Source: Chaetoderma sp. LZ-2023a (lineage: Eukaryota > Mollusca > Caudofoveata > Chaetodermatida > Chaetodermatidae). Taken from it: a stretch of 64,000 bases of DNA. Numbering within the stretch: position 1 is the stretch's first letter; every line of letters begins with the position of its first letter. The position numbers were made by a program, and so were the translations under genes. The stretch is from contig CM067373.1 of NCBI GenBank assembly GCA_034401795.1, positions 92,823,624-92,887,623 of the forward strand. The letters are read 5' to 3'. Below are positions 33,236 to 45,654 of the stretch, one piece after another. Below the pieces are notes generated by a model, which was not told where the DNA came from, did not search any database, and saw nothing but the letters and a program-made list of their open reading frames with translations.

Positions 33236-33465
33236 CCCTTTAACACTCATATCAGCCAAAAACGGCTTATGCAGTCATCGTGAGAAATATCCATTTGCAG
33301 ACCAAAAGAAGACTATTTTTGAAAATTTACCACGAATGACTGGCTTGATAACCGAGCCAGTCATTCCAATAGTAAATTGTCAAAAATACTCTTCTCTTGG
33401 TCTGCAAATGAGCATTTTCTATGAGAAAATTGAAATTTTCTTGAGTAAATTAGACGGTTAAAGGG
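33236..33465. mobile_element. TTAA-flanked MITE with hairpin module 2, best-preserved ends
   Basis: 230 bp flanked by TTAA at 33232-33235 and 33466-33469. Ends CCCTTTAACACTC and, by complement, CCCTTTAACCGTC. The central hairpin (about 33300-33405) has arms CAGACCAAAAGAAGACTATT and complement around GAATGACTGGCTTGATAACC. Used here as the family reference. Confidence 0.8.
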
Positions 33466-33469
33466 TTAA

Positions 33470-33999
33470 GATGTACACCTGACAAATCTCGGTGGTGACA
33501 ACTGTCCCCTTGCTCCCCCCCCCCACCCCTGCAGTCCATGCATAGTTTGCTCCAAGTTTCTATGTAACGGTGTAAGTAACTACCCAATGATTACGAATAG
33601 TAATTATATATATTTGGTAAGTTCTGATATTAAAGGAATGCATGTTTAACATCATTTCCTCCATAGCTTATTATTTCATTCTGTACGAGTTTTTAAACTC
33701 ATGAACTGCCTGCGGTTATATCTGTGTATGTAATACAAGATAGAGAGCTGAAATAAAAAGTGCTTTTCAATACATGTGTACCTTTTCATTTAACTTTTTC
33801 AGTACTGACTAGATGCAATAAACAAGAGTTATATTGTTGAATATCTTTAATTAATTTTAAAGTACATGTAACACCTTCCAGTCAAGTTATTTGCAAACTG
33901 TTCTACAGCTTTTTTTGTGATTTCTTGAAATTGTGATTCTTGTATTTCAAGGTTGGGAGATTAATACATGTATATAGTGACATTCCATGATGTCAACTG
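33470..33999. other. No gene seen; C13 homopolymer and weak hairpin traces
   Basis: A run of C at about 33517-33529 and a degenerate module-1-like copy about 33830-33910. Otherwise AT-rich noncoding DNA. Confidence 0.4.
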
Positions 34000-34717
34000 A
34001 TAGAGGAATCTAGTCTCTCAGTAAATCATATGATGCCATAATCAACTACAGCACGTGTAGGCTGACGCATAATCAATTACATCATGAGAAACATGATTAT
34101 GACAGTTTTAGACACTTAATAGTTCGTCAAGTTGTACAAATTGTATGGCTACTATTTAAAGGTGCACATTCACAGCAGAATGGTTCAAAATAAAATTGTT
34201 AAAATTATATACTTTTAGAGGCTTAAATGATGTGCCTAGATGTAATGAAACGAAATAAATCTTGGCATATGATGATTTCATTACATATAAACTAATATAA
34301 TTTTTGTTAAGTTGTTAAATTGAATTAGAGGCATGAGTCCCTAATTCAAATTCACAACTAAACGTACAAAATTTATTTATATGGAATGAATCATCATATG
34401 TTAAGATTTACTTCGTTTCATTACATTGGGGTACACAATTTAAGTCTAAAAGCATATAATTTCAATAATTTTATTTTCAATCATTTTGGTGTGAATATGA
34501 ACATTCTGTTGAATATTTTGAAACTAATTTTACTAGGAGCTATGGCAACAATAAGAGCACCCAGTCAAATTAGTTTCAAAATATTCAACAGCTTACCTGT
34601 ATAGATTTCTGGAAATTGAGATTCATGGAGTGCAGGGATCAATCGATCCCAACACAGGCAAGATGTGGGTGGAGCTTAGCTACAGATGGGCAGGGCATGG
34701 CTAAAACTGGATTTCTG
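34000..34717. mobile_element. CAATRGAGGGATCC-type MITE with nested foldback element
   Basis: Left part 34000-34160 (TAGAGGAATCTAGTCTCTCA, GTACAAATTGTATG) and right part 34498-34717 (hairpin module 1 at 34507-34590, then AGCTTACCTGTATAG, GGTGGAGCTTAGCTA) together form one MITE split by the element at 34161-34497. The outermost GGATCC bases are mutated. Confidence 0.7.
34161..34497. mobile_element. Foldback MITE with about 150-bp inverted arms
   Basis: The left arm (from AAGGTGCACATTCACAGC) and right arm (ending GGTGTGAATATGA) are complementary almost throughout, sharing AAATAAAATTGTTAAAATTA, CTTTTAGAGGCTTAAAT and ATGTAATGAAACGAA. Half of the same element is found at 11305 and 17459. No coding capacity; family not named. 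Confidence 0.8.
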
Positions 34718-35384
34718 CTTTGGGAGAAATGGTATAAGGATTAAGATGTAAGTTTTGCATGTCATTAGCAGTATTGACATGGCAGTTTGAAGAATTGTAA
34801 AATGCATGCAATACCTAGAGTGTTGGCTGGGTACAGTACTTGGTTAAGTTTGAGATTTAACTCTGAGAGAGAGCATGATACCTTGTCACAAAACATATAT
34901 AGCATTCTGGCATCTAATACTACAATACGGTTATATTGGTTTCAACCTGGAATTTCAACATAATGACATGTGTGTGTTTTTGCTAACCAAACTTGATATA
35001 TAATATTATTACTGCGTCTATGTCACTTCCAATGAATACACATTTTACTGAATTTAATTTTAACTCACCTTTACGAAGTGAAACAAGCTCTTACCATCCC
35101 ATCCATGTTATCCAACTGTGATGGAGATGGCATCATCATCATCCAATTTGCAGCAGTCTGACCTGTAGTTCCAGCGTATCTTTGTTTCATGATTCAACTC
35201 TTCAATTATTGCCATTTACAACAGTGGGATATTTCAACAAGTCATTACATCATTATATGTGATTACCTTTCCTTTGGCAATTAAGAATTCATGGTCATAT
35301 ATCTATCTGACCATTTCCTATCTGTCTATCTATCTATCAAGCTGAAAGCAGTTTTTCCTTGTCCTGGTCATTCATGTATGTATG
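34718..35384. other. AT-rich DNA, no gene seen
   Basis: Contains a short TATC microsatellite near 35320; no coding region recognised. Confidence 0.4.
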
Positions 35385-37655
35385 TATGATTACTGTATTC
35401 TGCAGCTGTAGTGGTAGAAACATCCTATAGCTGCAATCAGTCCTTCGCTTTTTCCCACTGTGTCTTGTCCTCAGCCAAAATCCTTAGCTTCCTCAGGTCC
35501 ATTTTTGACTTGAGTGTACCTAATCCTGATTTCTTGAGGTCACCTTGTAGCACGCTTAGCAGATTTATGCAATGACGTCCTCTCCTGGCTCTGTATTTGC
35601 TGGCTCCGAGTAGTGCAAATTCCAAGGCTTTCTGTGCTAGTGTGTCTTCCTTCATCCTTAGCACATTAGATTTCAATGCAGCAGCCAGGTAACAGGTGAA
35701 GAGCACAGGGGATAGACCATCTCCCTGTGGGGAGCCGATTGATGTCTCAAACTCTACAGACTTCACTGACTTGACTCGTACTTTCAGCTTGGTGTCTGCA
35801 AGCAGTAGTCTCACTAGTCGTAGCTCATCTTCATTGCAACTGGCCTAGCGTAGTACATCTAGGATCTTTGAGCGTTTAATTGTGTCGAAGGCTCGTGACA
35901 CGTCAATGCCCATTTTGTGGAAATCCCAGTGTTTGGACATGACTACCGACACAAGCATGTGTTGAGCCCATACAATGTCTGCGCAGCTGAGTCCACATTT
36001 GAAGCCACTTTGACATGATCCGGTGAAGTTGTCGATCTTGTTTCGGATGCGACATAGAGTAACATTGGATAGGATTTTCCGTATGTTGTTAAGGAGCACA
36101 ATGGGTCCCAGAATTGATTGTGTGCGCATATTTGAATAGTTCATTGCTCATGCCATCAGGTCCAGATGCACATCCATTTTTCAGGGCTTTAAGTGCCTTC
36201 TCAACCTCTGCTGTATTAATTGGTGTTAGTAATGGACTGGGGTCTCCTGAGAATGGGTGCAAGGGCTCATCATCGTGGTAAGTGAACTGTTCCTTGAACC
36301 ATTGCCTCGGCTTTACCCTGGTCAGTCCCAATAAAGTGTCCTTCAGAGTTGTGTACAGTTAGTGGTGGTGTGTATTCAGCAATTCTCACGGCTCAGGCTG
36401 CCTGAAACATTTTGTGGCAGTCATCCGTGGCAGTGATTTCATCTGCTATAGGGCATCTGCTTGTTGGATAGCAAGATGATCTAAGCGTTCGCTAATGTGG
36501 CGCAGAATGTTGTTGCGTTCCTGGCGTAGTTTGGTGTGATCTTCACTTTGGCCACTTTGATAGACGCTTTCTGTTCTGCTGACAGTTTTTCTACGAGAGG
36601 GTCGTCAGTATACCTAGTTCTGTTGTTTTTTGGAACACCTATGGTGCTAGTAGCTGATAATTCCATAGATATCAGTATTTTGGTTAGGGCTTCGTTTGGG
36701 TCGGAGCTGACAGCTGATCCCCGAGGGCCTTTTTGTATGACATCTGAGTGTCAGTGTCACTGATGAGCTTGGGTAAGTTGTAGCTGACTCTACCCTCTTG
36801 CCTGGTATGGCGTTTATACCTTAGGTAGAGCTGGTTCATATGGAGGCGTGTAATGACTGGCTTATGGTCAGAAGAGGTCTGTGCCGCCATAGGAACGAGC
36901 ATCCCGAAGTAGGGGTTTTGCTGCTGTCTTGCATAGTATGAAATATATTTAGTTGAAGACAGCTTTTGTAGCCTTAGAACCTTTTGGGGCTTTGCGATCA
37001 GCAATGTGTGCAGTCCATGTTGTCCGGTGATGGCACGGGTGTTTGAAAGCCATATTTGTGGCAAATAGGCCATTGGAACTAAGGAATGCCACCAGTGCAT
37101 CGCCATTGCTGTTGTGTGTGCCCTCTCCATACAATCCCATGCATGAGCCAAGTCCTGAACCTTTGTCCTCAATGCCGAGTTTACCCAGCTTGGAGTTGAA
37201 ATCGCCACACACAAACAGTTGCCATCTAGCTGGGATAGTAATGGCGGAGCTCAGTTCTGCATAGAAGGAATCTAATATAGCTGGATTCTCTTTGGCCCTT
37301 TCGGTAGTTGGCCCATATGCATTGACTATGCAACACTTAGTGGTGGTGCGCTTTCGCGTTGGTATAGCCAGGTTGATAAATGCAACGCAATCACTGACGT
37401 ATCCAAAACTAATGACATCGTCTAATACCCTTGGTCCAATTGCGAAGCCTAATCCACGGTAAGTGGCCTGTTTTTGCCCCATGAGTACTAGCTTATGGCC
37501 TGTCTGAAGTTGCTGCACTGAGTGTTTAGCTCTTGTTAGAAGGTTAGACATAGTCAGAGTTGCCTCTATGCGGATGTCAGCCCGCAATCCTTGATGACTT
37601 AGTTTCCCAACAAAGTTGGTACTTACGGAGTAGACCAGCGTGGAGGTGTCATCTT
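35385..37655 (-). pseudogene. LINE family A, minus-strand relic (APE endonuclease + RT)
   Basis: Open pieces at 36949-37587, 36684-37214, 36089-36331, 35845-36144 and 35437-35814 in shifting frames reproduce one APE-type non-LTR retrotransposon. The endonuclease part shows GLGFAIGPRV, VNAYGPT, GDFNSKLG and a late TTW motif; its first metal-binding block is deleted. RT pieces show GCASGPDGMSNELFKYA, MGIDVSRAFDTIKRSK and GSPQGDGLSPVLF, after which about 1 kb, including the YADD block, is missing and the sequence resumes in the C-terminal region (GRHCINLLSVLQGDLKKSG). The tail ends with a GTATTCTGCAGC/TACAG stem and CATA units. The clade is not assigned. Not functional. Confidence 0.88.
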
Positions 37656-37839
37656 TCTCCCGTACTTATTATAGGAAGATCAATGGTACTAAACCCGACA
37701 TGCCAGGGCAATGAATGTGAGGAAAATGATAAGCGTCCTTGTCTATCAACAGAATCCTTTTTAGTAACCTAAGCAGTCAGCCACACTAAAAAAGATGCAG
37801 AGGGTTTAATAACCCCTCATGTTAATACGTTGTCCACCT

Positions 37840-38760
37840 GTGTTCATGATTTCTCTTTCCTTATAGAGTTATTTACCAGGCTATCTCGCTGGGTGATGGC
37901 TTTCAATATCTATCTGGTATGTGGGGCCAGTCGAAATACATCCATGAATACTCAAAGAGCTCTAAACAGTACTGTCAGACATACTATCACATTTTTCTTC
38001 AACAGTCCACAGACAAAGGAACTATCCAAACTGAATGGACATCTGAAAACATTTGTTCCTTATATAAAAAGCGACTGTTTCTTACCAAGCCACTATAGAC
38101 CAATTTCACTCACATGCATTTGCTGTAAGATGTTGGAACACATCATCTGCTCTAATTTAATGAACCATTTGGAAGAGAATAACATCATAACTCACCAACA
38201 ACATACCTTCTATAAATTTCACAGTTGTGAAACTCAACTAATTAATGTTATCAATAATTGGGCTTCATCCATTTATAATCGGAACAAGTGGATATTTTTA
38301 TTCTCGTCTGGTGTACCTCAAATAATGGTTCTGGTCCCACTACAGTTTTCAGTCAACATAAATGATATAGTCCAGGACTTTTCCTCAAAGATCATGCTGA
38401 TGATTGTGTATGTTACCGGGAAATTAATGACCCAAAGGACTGCGATGCACACCAACATGACATAAACATAGGTACCTGGGCTACCACTTGAGGAATGCAC
38501 TTTCAACCAGCAAAATGCAACAACGTGCCTGACCAGAACCCCCACCCCCACACCCAAATATCTAATTTGGCTACACGTTAAAAGGAACGAGCCTAAGGTT
38601 TGACCCATCAATCATGTATTTGGGCATCGACATCACAAATGAAAGTACAGTTTGGGACCCTCATCAAATAACTCTTCAGGACAAACTAGAAAATGTGCAA
38701 AAATGTGTAGTTGAACACACCATTGAAGGAAACAACCATCTTATTCTGTTCTACATAGCT
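37840..38760 (+). pseudogene. LINE family B fragment (reverse transcriptase)
   Basis: The frame at 37830-38465 contains LPSHYRPISLTCICCKMLEH, then NIITHQQH..F..FHSCETQL, and a degraded SGVPQ...LVPLQFSVNINDI block; the YADD motif has been lost (IMLMIVYVTG). The following sequence keeps traces of the thumb region. At 38614 YLGIDITNEST is joined to VWDPHQITLQDKLENVQK: in intact elements of this type these two motifs lie far apart, so there is an internal deletion. Jockey/CR1-like by motif style; clade not fixed. Confidence 0.75.
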
Positions 38761-38960
38761 CTACAGCAACAAGCAGGTACCATTAAGCAGCTAAGCGGGA
38801 GCGGGATCAGATCGTTTCGTTCTCTTAGAGCATCATAATGGATTTCAGTCATTTGTAGACAGTGAATACAAACCAATTCATCACAATGATCACACTGTAT
38901 ACACTTACTGTTACTGTTACCATGTTGCGATCCCACTGTAAATGCTAAACTGATTAGCCA
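38760..38960 (-). pseudogene. PHD-like zinc finger fragment of a LINE
   Basis: On the minus strand a short frame reads KCIQCDHCDELVCIHCLQM followed by EIHYDAL, similar to the PHD finger at the start of PHD-APE-RT LINEs such as the one at 45655-48215. It abuts family B in the opposite orientation. Short and isolated; no function expected. Confidence 0.5.
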
Positions 38961-39114
38961 CACGTCACTGATTAGTATTTTTTAGGTTATGCATATTTCA
39001 TCACAGCATTAGTCAGGAAAATAGAAAATTGATGTCAAATATCAAAATAAAAAGTTTATGTACATTTACTAAGTGTTGTATGAACAGTGTACCAGTGTTC
39101 ATGTAGCACAACTT

Positions 39115-40870
39115 TGTGGACAGGTTCAGACTGGTCCATATTTTTATTTCTGCCTGCTTGCTTTGAAACGATTGTTCAGGTATCTAGCTCTAAAGTCGTG
39201 TACCCTATAGCACAGCCATCGTGGTGCAGATTCAATGGCTTCAAATAGAGAGGGAGCGGACAGATATCTGAACTCTAGATGTAGCTCTTCTTTGCTGGTA
39301 TTGAGCGTCTGGCTGAGGAGCACGCCATCATCGATTTTACTTTCGAGGAGGCTTGCTATACGTTTTCTGTAGCATGTTGCACTAGGATAAGCATTTTTGC
39401 AGCGAAACAGGAAGTGGTCTAAATTTTCTGGCGCTGAGTGTCATAGTGGGCATATATTGGATTCGGGTCCATTAGTGAATAATAAGTTCAAGTGAGGAGT
39501 TTCGCTTTGATGGTATCTCATTGGACATCGTACATTAACTGTTATGATGCATATCCTGTGTGCTACTACAATCTTTCAGATATTTTAGAGAGGATTTGGT
39601 GTGTGCCTCTTCCTGTAATATCGTTGTGCAAAAGGACTTGATTATTGAGTGTATTTTTGTGGTCCAAGCTGCTTTGTCTATAGGAATCCAGTCCTGAACT
39701 ATAATGGGGTACCAAGGTCATTCTTTTCGAACAACATTGCAACCATGTAGAATCAACTGTTCTCTGTTTGGCGATTAACCATCAGCTGTCTGTTGGCTAG
39801 GTTTACGATGGTAAAACCTTTAGTTCAGACAATAGCAGCAGATGGTGTGAGGCGCCATGCCATGGTATCCGAACTTGCACTTGACTTTGATGCTTGATAT
39901 ATCACAATGTGGTTTGGTGGAAAAGCTCCAGGGCTTTTAGGTCATTCTGATTTATCCGTACTGACTCTAAGATGTGTGCATAACATGGCAGGACTTATGT
40001 TGTGTATAATTTGTATGCCAGTGGAGGAGGAAGGACGTTTAGTCCATGAGGTCCTGCTCTCATCATAGTGTATAGGGTATGGCAATCTTTACTAATTGAA
40101 TCGTGGGCCAGAGATGAAATTGGTGCTGTGATGCTGATACCTAAGTGTGTAAACTCATCTTCCAGCACTGCATGTTATTCCAGATTTCAGTTGGTATGCT
40201 TGAGTTAAAAATTGATACAGTTGTCTTCTTAGGATGGAGTTTGTACCTTTCATAGTTTGCATAGGTCTCGACTGTTGATAGATTGAGCTGCATATCACTG
40301 AGAGAGTCTGTTAGAAGAACAATATAGTCAGCACACACGACACATGTGCAGATCTGTTGTGCCTATTTTGAAGACTGAGTTTAGGAGGCCAAGCTTAATT
40401 AGAAGATCATTTATGTAGACCTTATAGTCATAGGCACTGGTAACACCACCTTGCCTGACGCCTTGTTTGATTTCGAAGTGATCTCTGAATTGATTGTGGG
40501 ATCCTACTCTGGTGATTAAGTCTTGACGTGAGAGCATCTTCATATGGAGCCAGGTACCACAAAGCCTGTAGTTGTGGTACTTTCTGATTGTAGAGACATG
40601 ACTATCAACATCAAAAGCTTTCTGAGAATTGATAGTTGCGATATACAACAGTGACGAATGCTGAGGTTTTTCCTCTAGGATAGCTTCGGTGATCACCAAG
40701 GATACCATTCTGGGTGAACCTCCTTCACTGAAATCAAATTGCAGGTCATCTTGGTTATCTATGGCATCTCTCGACTGAGCCGGTAACATGTTCTCCAGGA
40801 TTTTGGAGATGATTGGGGAGATGGTATAGCCTCAGTAATTTTCTAGGTACTGAGCTGGTTTACCTTTCTT
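39115..40870 (-). pseudogene. LINE family C relic (reverse transcriptase C-half)
   Basis: Minus-strand pieces at 40328-40789 and 40141-40338 show a degraded palm: SLLYIATINSQKAFDVDSH, then HFEIKQGVRQGG and YKVYINDLL, and CADYIVLLTDS in place of the catalytic xADD (one Asp changed to Tyr). Farther left, unassigned frames resemble the C-terminal region with a Cys/His zinc motif near 39430 (NICPL followed by a stop and HSAPENLDHFLFRC). Numerous stops. It differs from families A, B and D in motif detail. Confidence 0.75.
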
Positions 40871-40975
40871 GTGTATTGCTGTGAGGATACCTGATTTGAG
40901 TGACCGACAACAGACAAGATTGACAATGATGACTTTGTTAGTAGGATATCTAGTTGGGGGTGGGGTGGGGTGACA

Positions 40976-43640
40976 GATGACACCTCCATGCCAGTCTCCT
41001 CCGTAAGTACCAACTTTGTTGGGAAACTAAGTCATCAATGATTGCGGGCTGACATCCGCACACAGGGGCAACTCTGATTATGTCTAAACTTCTTCAAACA
41101 AGAAACTGCTCGACATCCTCAGATGACGCGATCTTTCCAGGAGCTTACCATAGCTATGTGGAATGTACGTGGTCTGAATGCAGCATCGAAGAGGCAAACC
41201 TTAGGTGCAAACTGGGAGCACTATATCATAGATATTACATGCATTCAAGAGACTAAAGTAGCTAAACACGTAGAGCAGCAACTAGACAGGCTGTAAGCTA
41301 GTACTCACGGAGCAAGAACAGGGCACATACCGGGGTTTAGGTTTCGTAATTGGACCAAGGGTCTTGGACCATGTCATTAGTTTTTGATACGTCAGTGATC
41401 ACGTTGCATTAATCGACCTGGCTATGCCTATGTGAAAACGCACCACCACTAAGTGCCGCATAGTCAATCCATATGGCCCAACTACCGAAAAAGCCAAAGA
41501 GAATCCAACAATATTAGATTCCTTCTATGCAGGACTGAGCTCCGCCATTGCAATCCCAGCCAGATCGCAACCGTTCGTGCGTGGAGATTGCAAGTTCAGG
41601 ACTTGACTTATACATGACATCGTATGGAGAGGGCACACACCAGCAATGCAAATGCACTGATGGCCTATTTGACACAAATTCTGCTTTAAAACACCAATTC
41701 CGTCACCAGACAACACATTGCTGATTGCAAAGGCCCAACAGGTTCTAAGGCTACAACAGCTGCCTTCAACCAAATAGACTTTATCCTATGCAAGACGGAA
41801 GCAAACCCCATACTTCGGGATGCTTGTTTCTATGGAGGCCCAAACCTCAATTCTGACCATAAGCCAGTCATTACATGCCTTCAGATGAACAGTCTCTAAC
41901 TAATGTATAAACGCCATACCAGGCAAAACAGTAGAGTCACCTACAACCCACCCAAGTTCATCAGCGACACTGACACTCAAATGTCATACAAAAAGGCCTT
42001 CGGGGAGCAGATGGCTAACATTGACGTCAGCTCTGATCCAAACGAAGCAAACTCCCTAGCAGATGAAATCACTGCCATGGATGACTGTCACAAGATGTTC
42101 TGAGAGTTACTGACGAGACACCACTAATCCCTGTTCACAACTCTGAAGGACACTTTATCGGGACTGACCAGGTCAAAGACAAGGCAATTCGAGAATGGTT
42201 CCAGGAACAGTTCACTGACCACGATGATGAGCCCTTGCACCCGTTCTCAGGAGACCCTAGACCATTACTAACACCAATTAAAATAGCTGAAGTTGAGAAG
42301 GCACTTAAAGCCCTGAAAAATGGACGTGCATCTGGACCTGATGGCATGAGCAATGAACTATTCAAATATGCAAGTGACATTATCTCAAAACCGATCACGC
42401 ACCTATTCAGCTTTTATGCACCACCTTTCCATCGGCACTGCATGCCAAGGCACCCTTATCGCACTACCAAGCCCAAGAAGCCACCTGGACCCCAGCCAAT
42501 CTGCGGCCCATTGTGCTCCTCAACAGCATACAGAAAATCCTATCAATGTTACTCTATGCTGCATCTGAGACTTCACTGGATCATGTCAAAGTGGATTCAA
42601 ATGTGGACACAGCTGTGTAGACATTGTATGGGCTCAACACATGCTTGTGTCGGTAGTCATGTCCAAACACTGGGATTTCCACAAAATGGGCATTAACATG
42701 TCACGAGCCTTCGACACAATTAAATGCTCAAAGATCTTAGATGTACTATGGCAGGCCAATGGGTATGCTGCTAGATATGAAATATGCCGATGATGTTGAC
42801 TTCATAGACGAGGAAAAGAAACCCCTCGACGAACTTCTCCCAATAGCTGCAAGCAAACTAAAAATTGAGAATCTCTTTATGAATGAATCCAAAACAGAGT
42901 TCACCAACATATACCTATCTACAAAGCATGAAACTACAGAAAATGACGATCCACTTCATGGCGGCGAATGATGGAGGAAATGTAAAATCCTGGGCTCACT
43001 GCTTTGCAGCACTGCTGATATTAGCGCACTCTGTGTCATGAGGAACATAGCTTTATAGTCCTTCTGGAAGCTATGGATTCGTAGATGCCCTTGATAAAAA
43101 GACTATGTTTATACAATGCAACCTGCGTATCATTGATACTGTATAACTGTAATAACTGGCCCATTCCAAAGGCAGCTCTAGACAAACTCGATGCCTACCA
43201 CCGCAAACACCTAAGCATCATCACTGGATACTGATGGCCAGACACCATAATTTGCAATGATGCACTATACAATATGTGTAATACGTCGCTGCTGTCTGTA
43301 AAGGTCGCCCTGTAAAGATGGTCCATGTTTGGCCATGTGCTTAGTATGCCAGAAGACACACCAGTACAGAGAGCCTTGGAATTCGCCATACTGTGATCTA
43401 ACAAATACAAAGCCATGAGAGGACATCATTGCATAAATCTGCTAAGTGTACTACGGGGTGACCTTATGAAATCAGGACTTGGTACACTCAAGTCAAGGAT
43501 GGGCATGAGGAAGCTAAGGAGTTTGGCTGAGGACAAGCCACAGTGGACAAAAGCGAAGGACTGATTGCGGCTGTAGGATGTTTCTACTGCTACAGCCGCA
43601 GAATGCAGTAATCATCATCATATCTATTTCTTGAAATGGA
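40976..43640 (+). pseudogene. LINE family A, plus-strand relic
   Basis: Same family as 35385-37655 but on the other strand, so the two are head-to-head. This copy retains the start of the endonuclease (AMWNVRGLNAASKRQ and CIQETK near 41150-41260) and the YADD block (MKYADDVDF near 42778), which the other copy has lost. It lacks the SPQGD block: sequence jumps from TIKCSKILDVLW to the YADD region at about 42750. Stops and frameshifts are frequent. The tail at 43560-43640 ends CTACAGCCGCAGAATGCAG followed by ATC units. Confidence 0.88.
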
Positions 43641-44104
43641 TGTAAGTTATTTATTTTATTTTATAAAAAAAAACCTTTTGTGCCGTCTACACCATTAGCT
43701 TTAGCTACATATGCGAGGATGAGAATTTCAAACATTGATATATATTGTTCTAACTGTTACTTTTACACTATTTCAATTAATTTAGATTAACTGTATCATT
43801 CATTATTTCTTGTTAGTGTATGATTTTATACATTATCAACACAACATTTACATAATCTAGCTGGGTCTTAAAACCAATAATAGCTACTAGATATTCTATA
43901 TTAAAGTTCTGATTATATTAATAATAGCTATGTTACCCTAAATGAGTAATCAGCAGTGGATACTAAGAAGAGAGACTATTATTGATAGCGGTGAAATGCT
44001 GGATTTTGTTAACCTATAGTCAGATGATTATACTATATGGAAAGAATGGCGGCATGATTTGATGGATATTTGATATAATAGTTATACCATGTAGAAAAGC
44101 TTAA
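43641..44104. other. AT-rich DNA, no gene seen
   Basis: An A-rich run near 43665 and no recognisable feature otherwise. Confidence 0.4.
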
Positions 44105-44610
44105 TCCCAGCCAGCATGCCCAATCGGGCCCCACTAGGGTTTTGATTGGTCTGACTGGGATAGGGCTTTGAGTGGGCTTTTGTTTGGGCTCTGTTCGGGT
44201 CTGATAGGGTTATTGGTCAAATTACAAATCATGATAATTATATTCCATATGTCTCATTTCATGTGAAAAATCATTCCCCCAATTAATCTCAAAGAATATT
44301 TCCTGATGTAGCGTTTTTAAGTTTTTACAAGGCTGAGAGATGGCTGAGTTGGCTAGGCCTTTGAACAGGTTTTCATGTGGGTTCTGTTCGGGGTCTGATT
44401 GGGCTATTTATACAATTTTGAATCTTAAGAATTCTGTTCCCTGTGTTTCATTTCATTTGAAAAATTATTTCCCCCATTGGATTCCGAAGTCTAAAGCACG
44501 ATGGAAGTTTATAACTTTTGACTGGGATGAGTAAGGTCAAAGTGGGCTAGGGCTTTCAGTGGGTTTTCGTGTGCACTCTGTTTGGGGCCCGATTGGGCAA
44601 TCAGTACAAT
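44105..44610 (+). repeat. Three diverged tandem units of about 195 bp (GGGC-rich)
   Basis: Units begin near 44160, 44355 and 44550, each with GGGCTTT(G/C)AGTGGG, TTTTCGTGTGG-like, CTCTGTTCGGG, TCTGATTGGGC and a following AT-rich block including TCATTTCATxTGAAAAAT. The flank contains CCAATCGGGCCCCACTAGGG. No coding potential. Confidence 0.7.
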
Positions 44611-44624
44611 TACTACAATAGTGA

Positions 44625-45140
44625 TAAGTCCATTTGCAGACCATCCGAAGACCATTTCAGACAATTTACCACTGGAATGACTGGCTCGGTTATTAAGTCA
44701 GTCATTCCAGCTGTAAACTTCTAAAAATAGTCTTCTCTTGGCATGCAAATGGATATTCTCTAAACACTGTTACAGCTTTCGCCATTGATATTCTTTTGCT
44801 GTTATGTTTTGGTAATTTGTACCAAAGGTGCTTAATCGAGTAACCGCAATTATTCTTAAATAATCGATCGCGATTACTCAGCTATTTCAGCTGCTAATCA
44901 TCATATTCGAATAAGCGTGAAAAACTTCTACTGTATAAAATAGTCAATTCCAACCTCTTATTTACTTTTTTAACAACATCGGTCATGAAAATTGTCATTT
45001 TGCTCTGTGAATGTGTGTCCAATTAAAGGCCAAGTGAAGACTGTTTTTGAGGATGTATCACTGGAATGACTTGCTCTAGAATCGAGCCAGGCATTCCAGT
45101 GATACACTTCCAAAAATAGTCTTCTATTGGCCTCCCAATG
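44625..45140. repeat. Two isolated copies of hairpin module 2
   Basis: Copies at about 44630-44765 and 45020-45135, without TTAA ends. In the second, both arms carry the same altered bases (GTATCACTGGAATG and its complement CATTCCAGTGATAC), so pairing is kept although the sequence differs from the reference copy. Confidence 0.75.
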
Positions 45141-45361
45141 CCCTTCACTGGGCTGAAAATGGTAAACAATCTAATTTTCTTGCTCATCTGGAGTCATGAA
45201 GGAGGTTATTCCTGGTAATCCACCACTGTAACGGCTGGCTCGATTAGTTGATTCAGCTGTTTCAGTTGTTGATTTTCAGAGGTGACCTCCACTGGACTGC
45301 TAATGGATATACTTTAAGATGACCATAGACCACTATTATTAGCATTCGTCATTATTATTAA

Positions 45362-45561
45362 CCCTTTAACACTCATACCAGCAGCTTCTGTAGTCGTCTT
45401 GAGAAATGTCAGTTTGAGGATGTGCAAATGGAATGACTGGCTCGATAGCTGAGCCTGTCACTCCAGTGGTAATTGTCAGAAGTGGTCTTCTCAAGGTCTG
45501 AAAATGGACATTTTCTATGAAAAAATTTCGATTTTCTTGAACAAATTCAAGGCTTAAAGGG
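45362..45561. mobile_element. TTAA-flanked MITE with hairpin module 2
   Basis: 200 bp flanked by TTAA at 45358-45361 and 45562-45565; ends CCCTTTAACACTC and, by complement, CCCTTTAAGCC. The hairpin is more eroded than in the copy at 33236. Confidence 0.75.
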
Positions 45562-45654
45562 TTAATTATCATTACCTATCCCAGCCAATGACTACCAGCT
45601 TTCATCATTTCAATTTTCAGTCGTGTACATGTAACAGCAACGTAGAATATTTTT

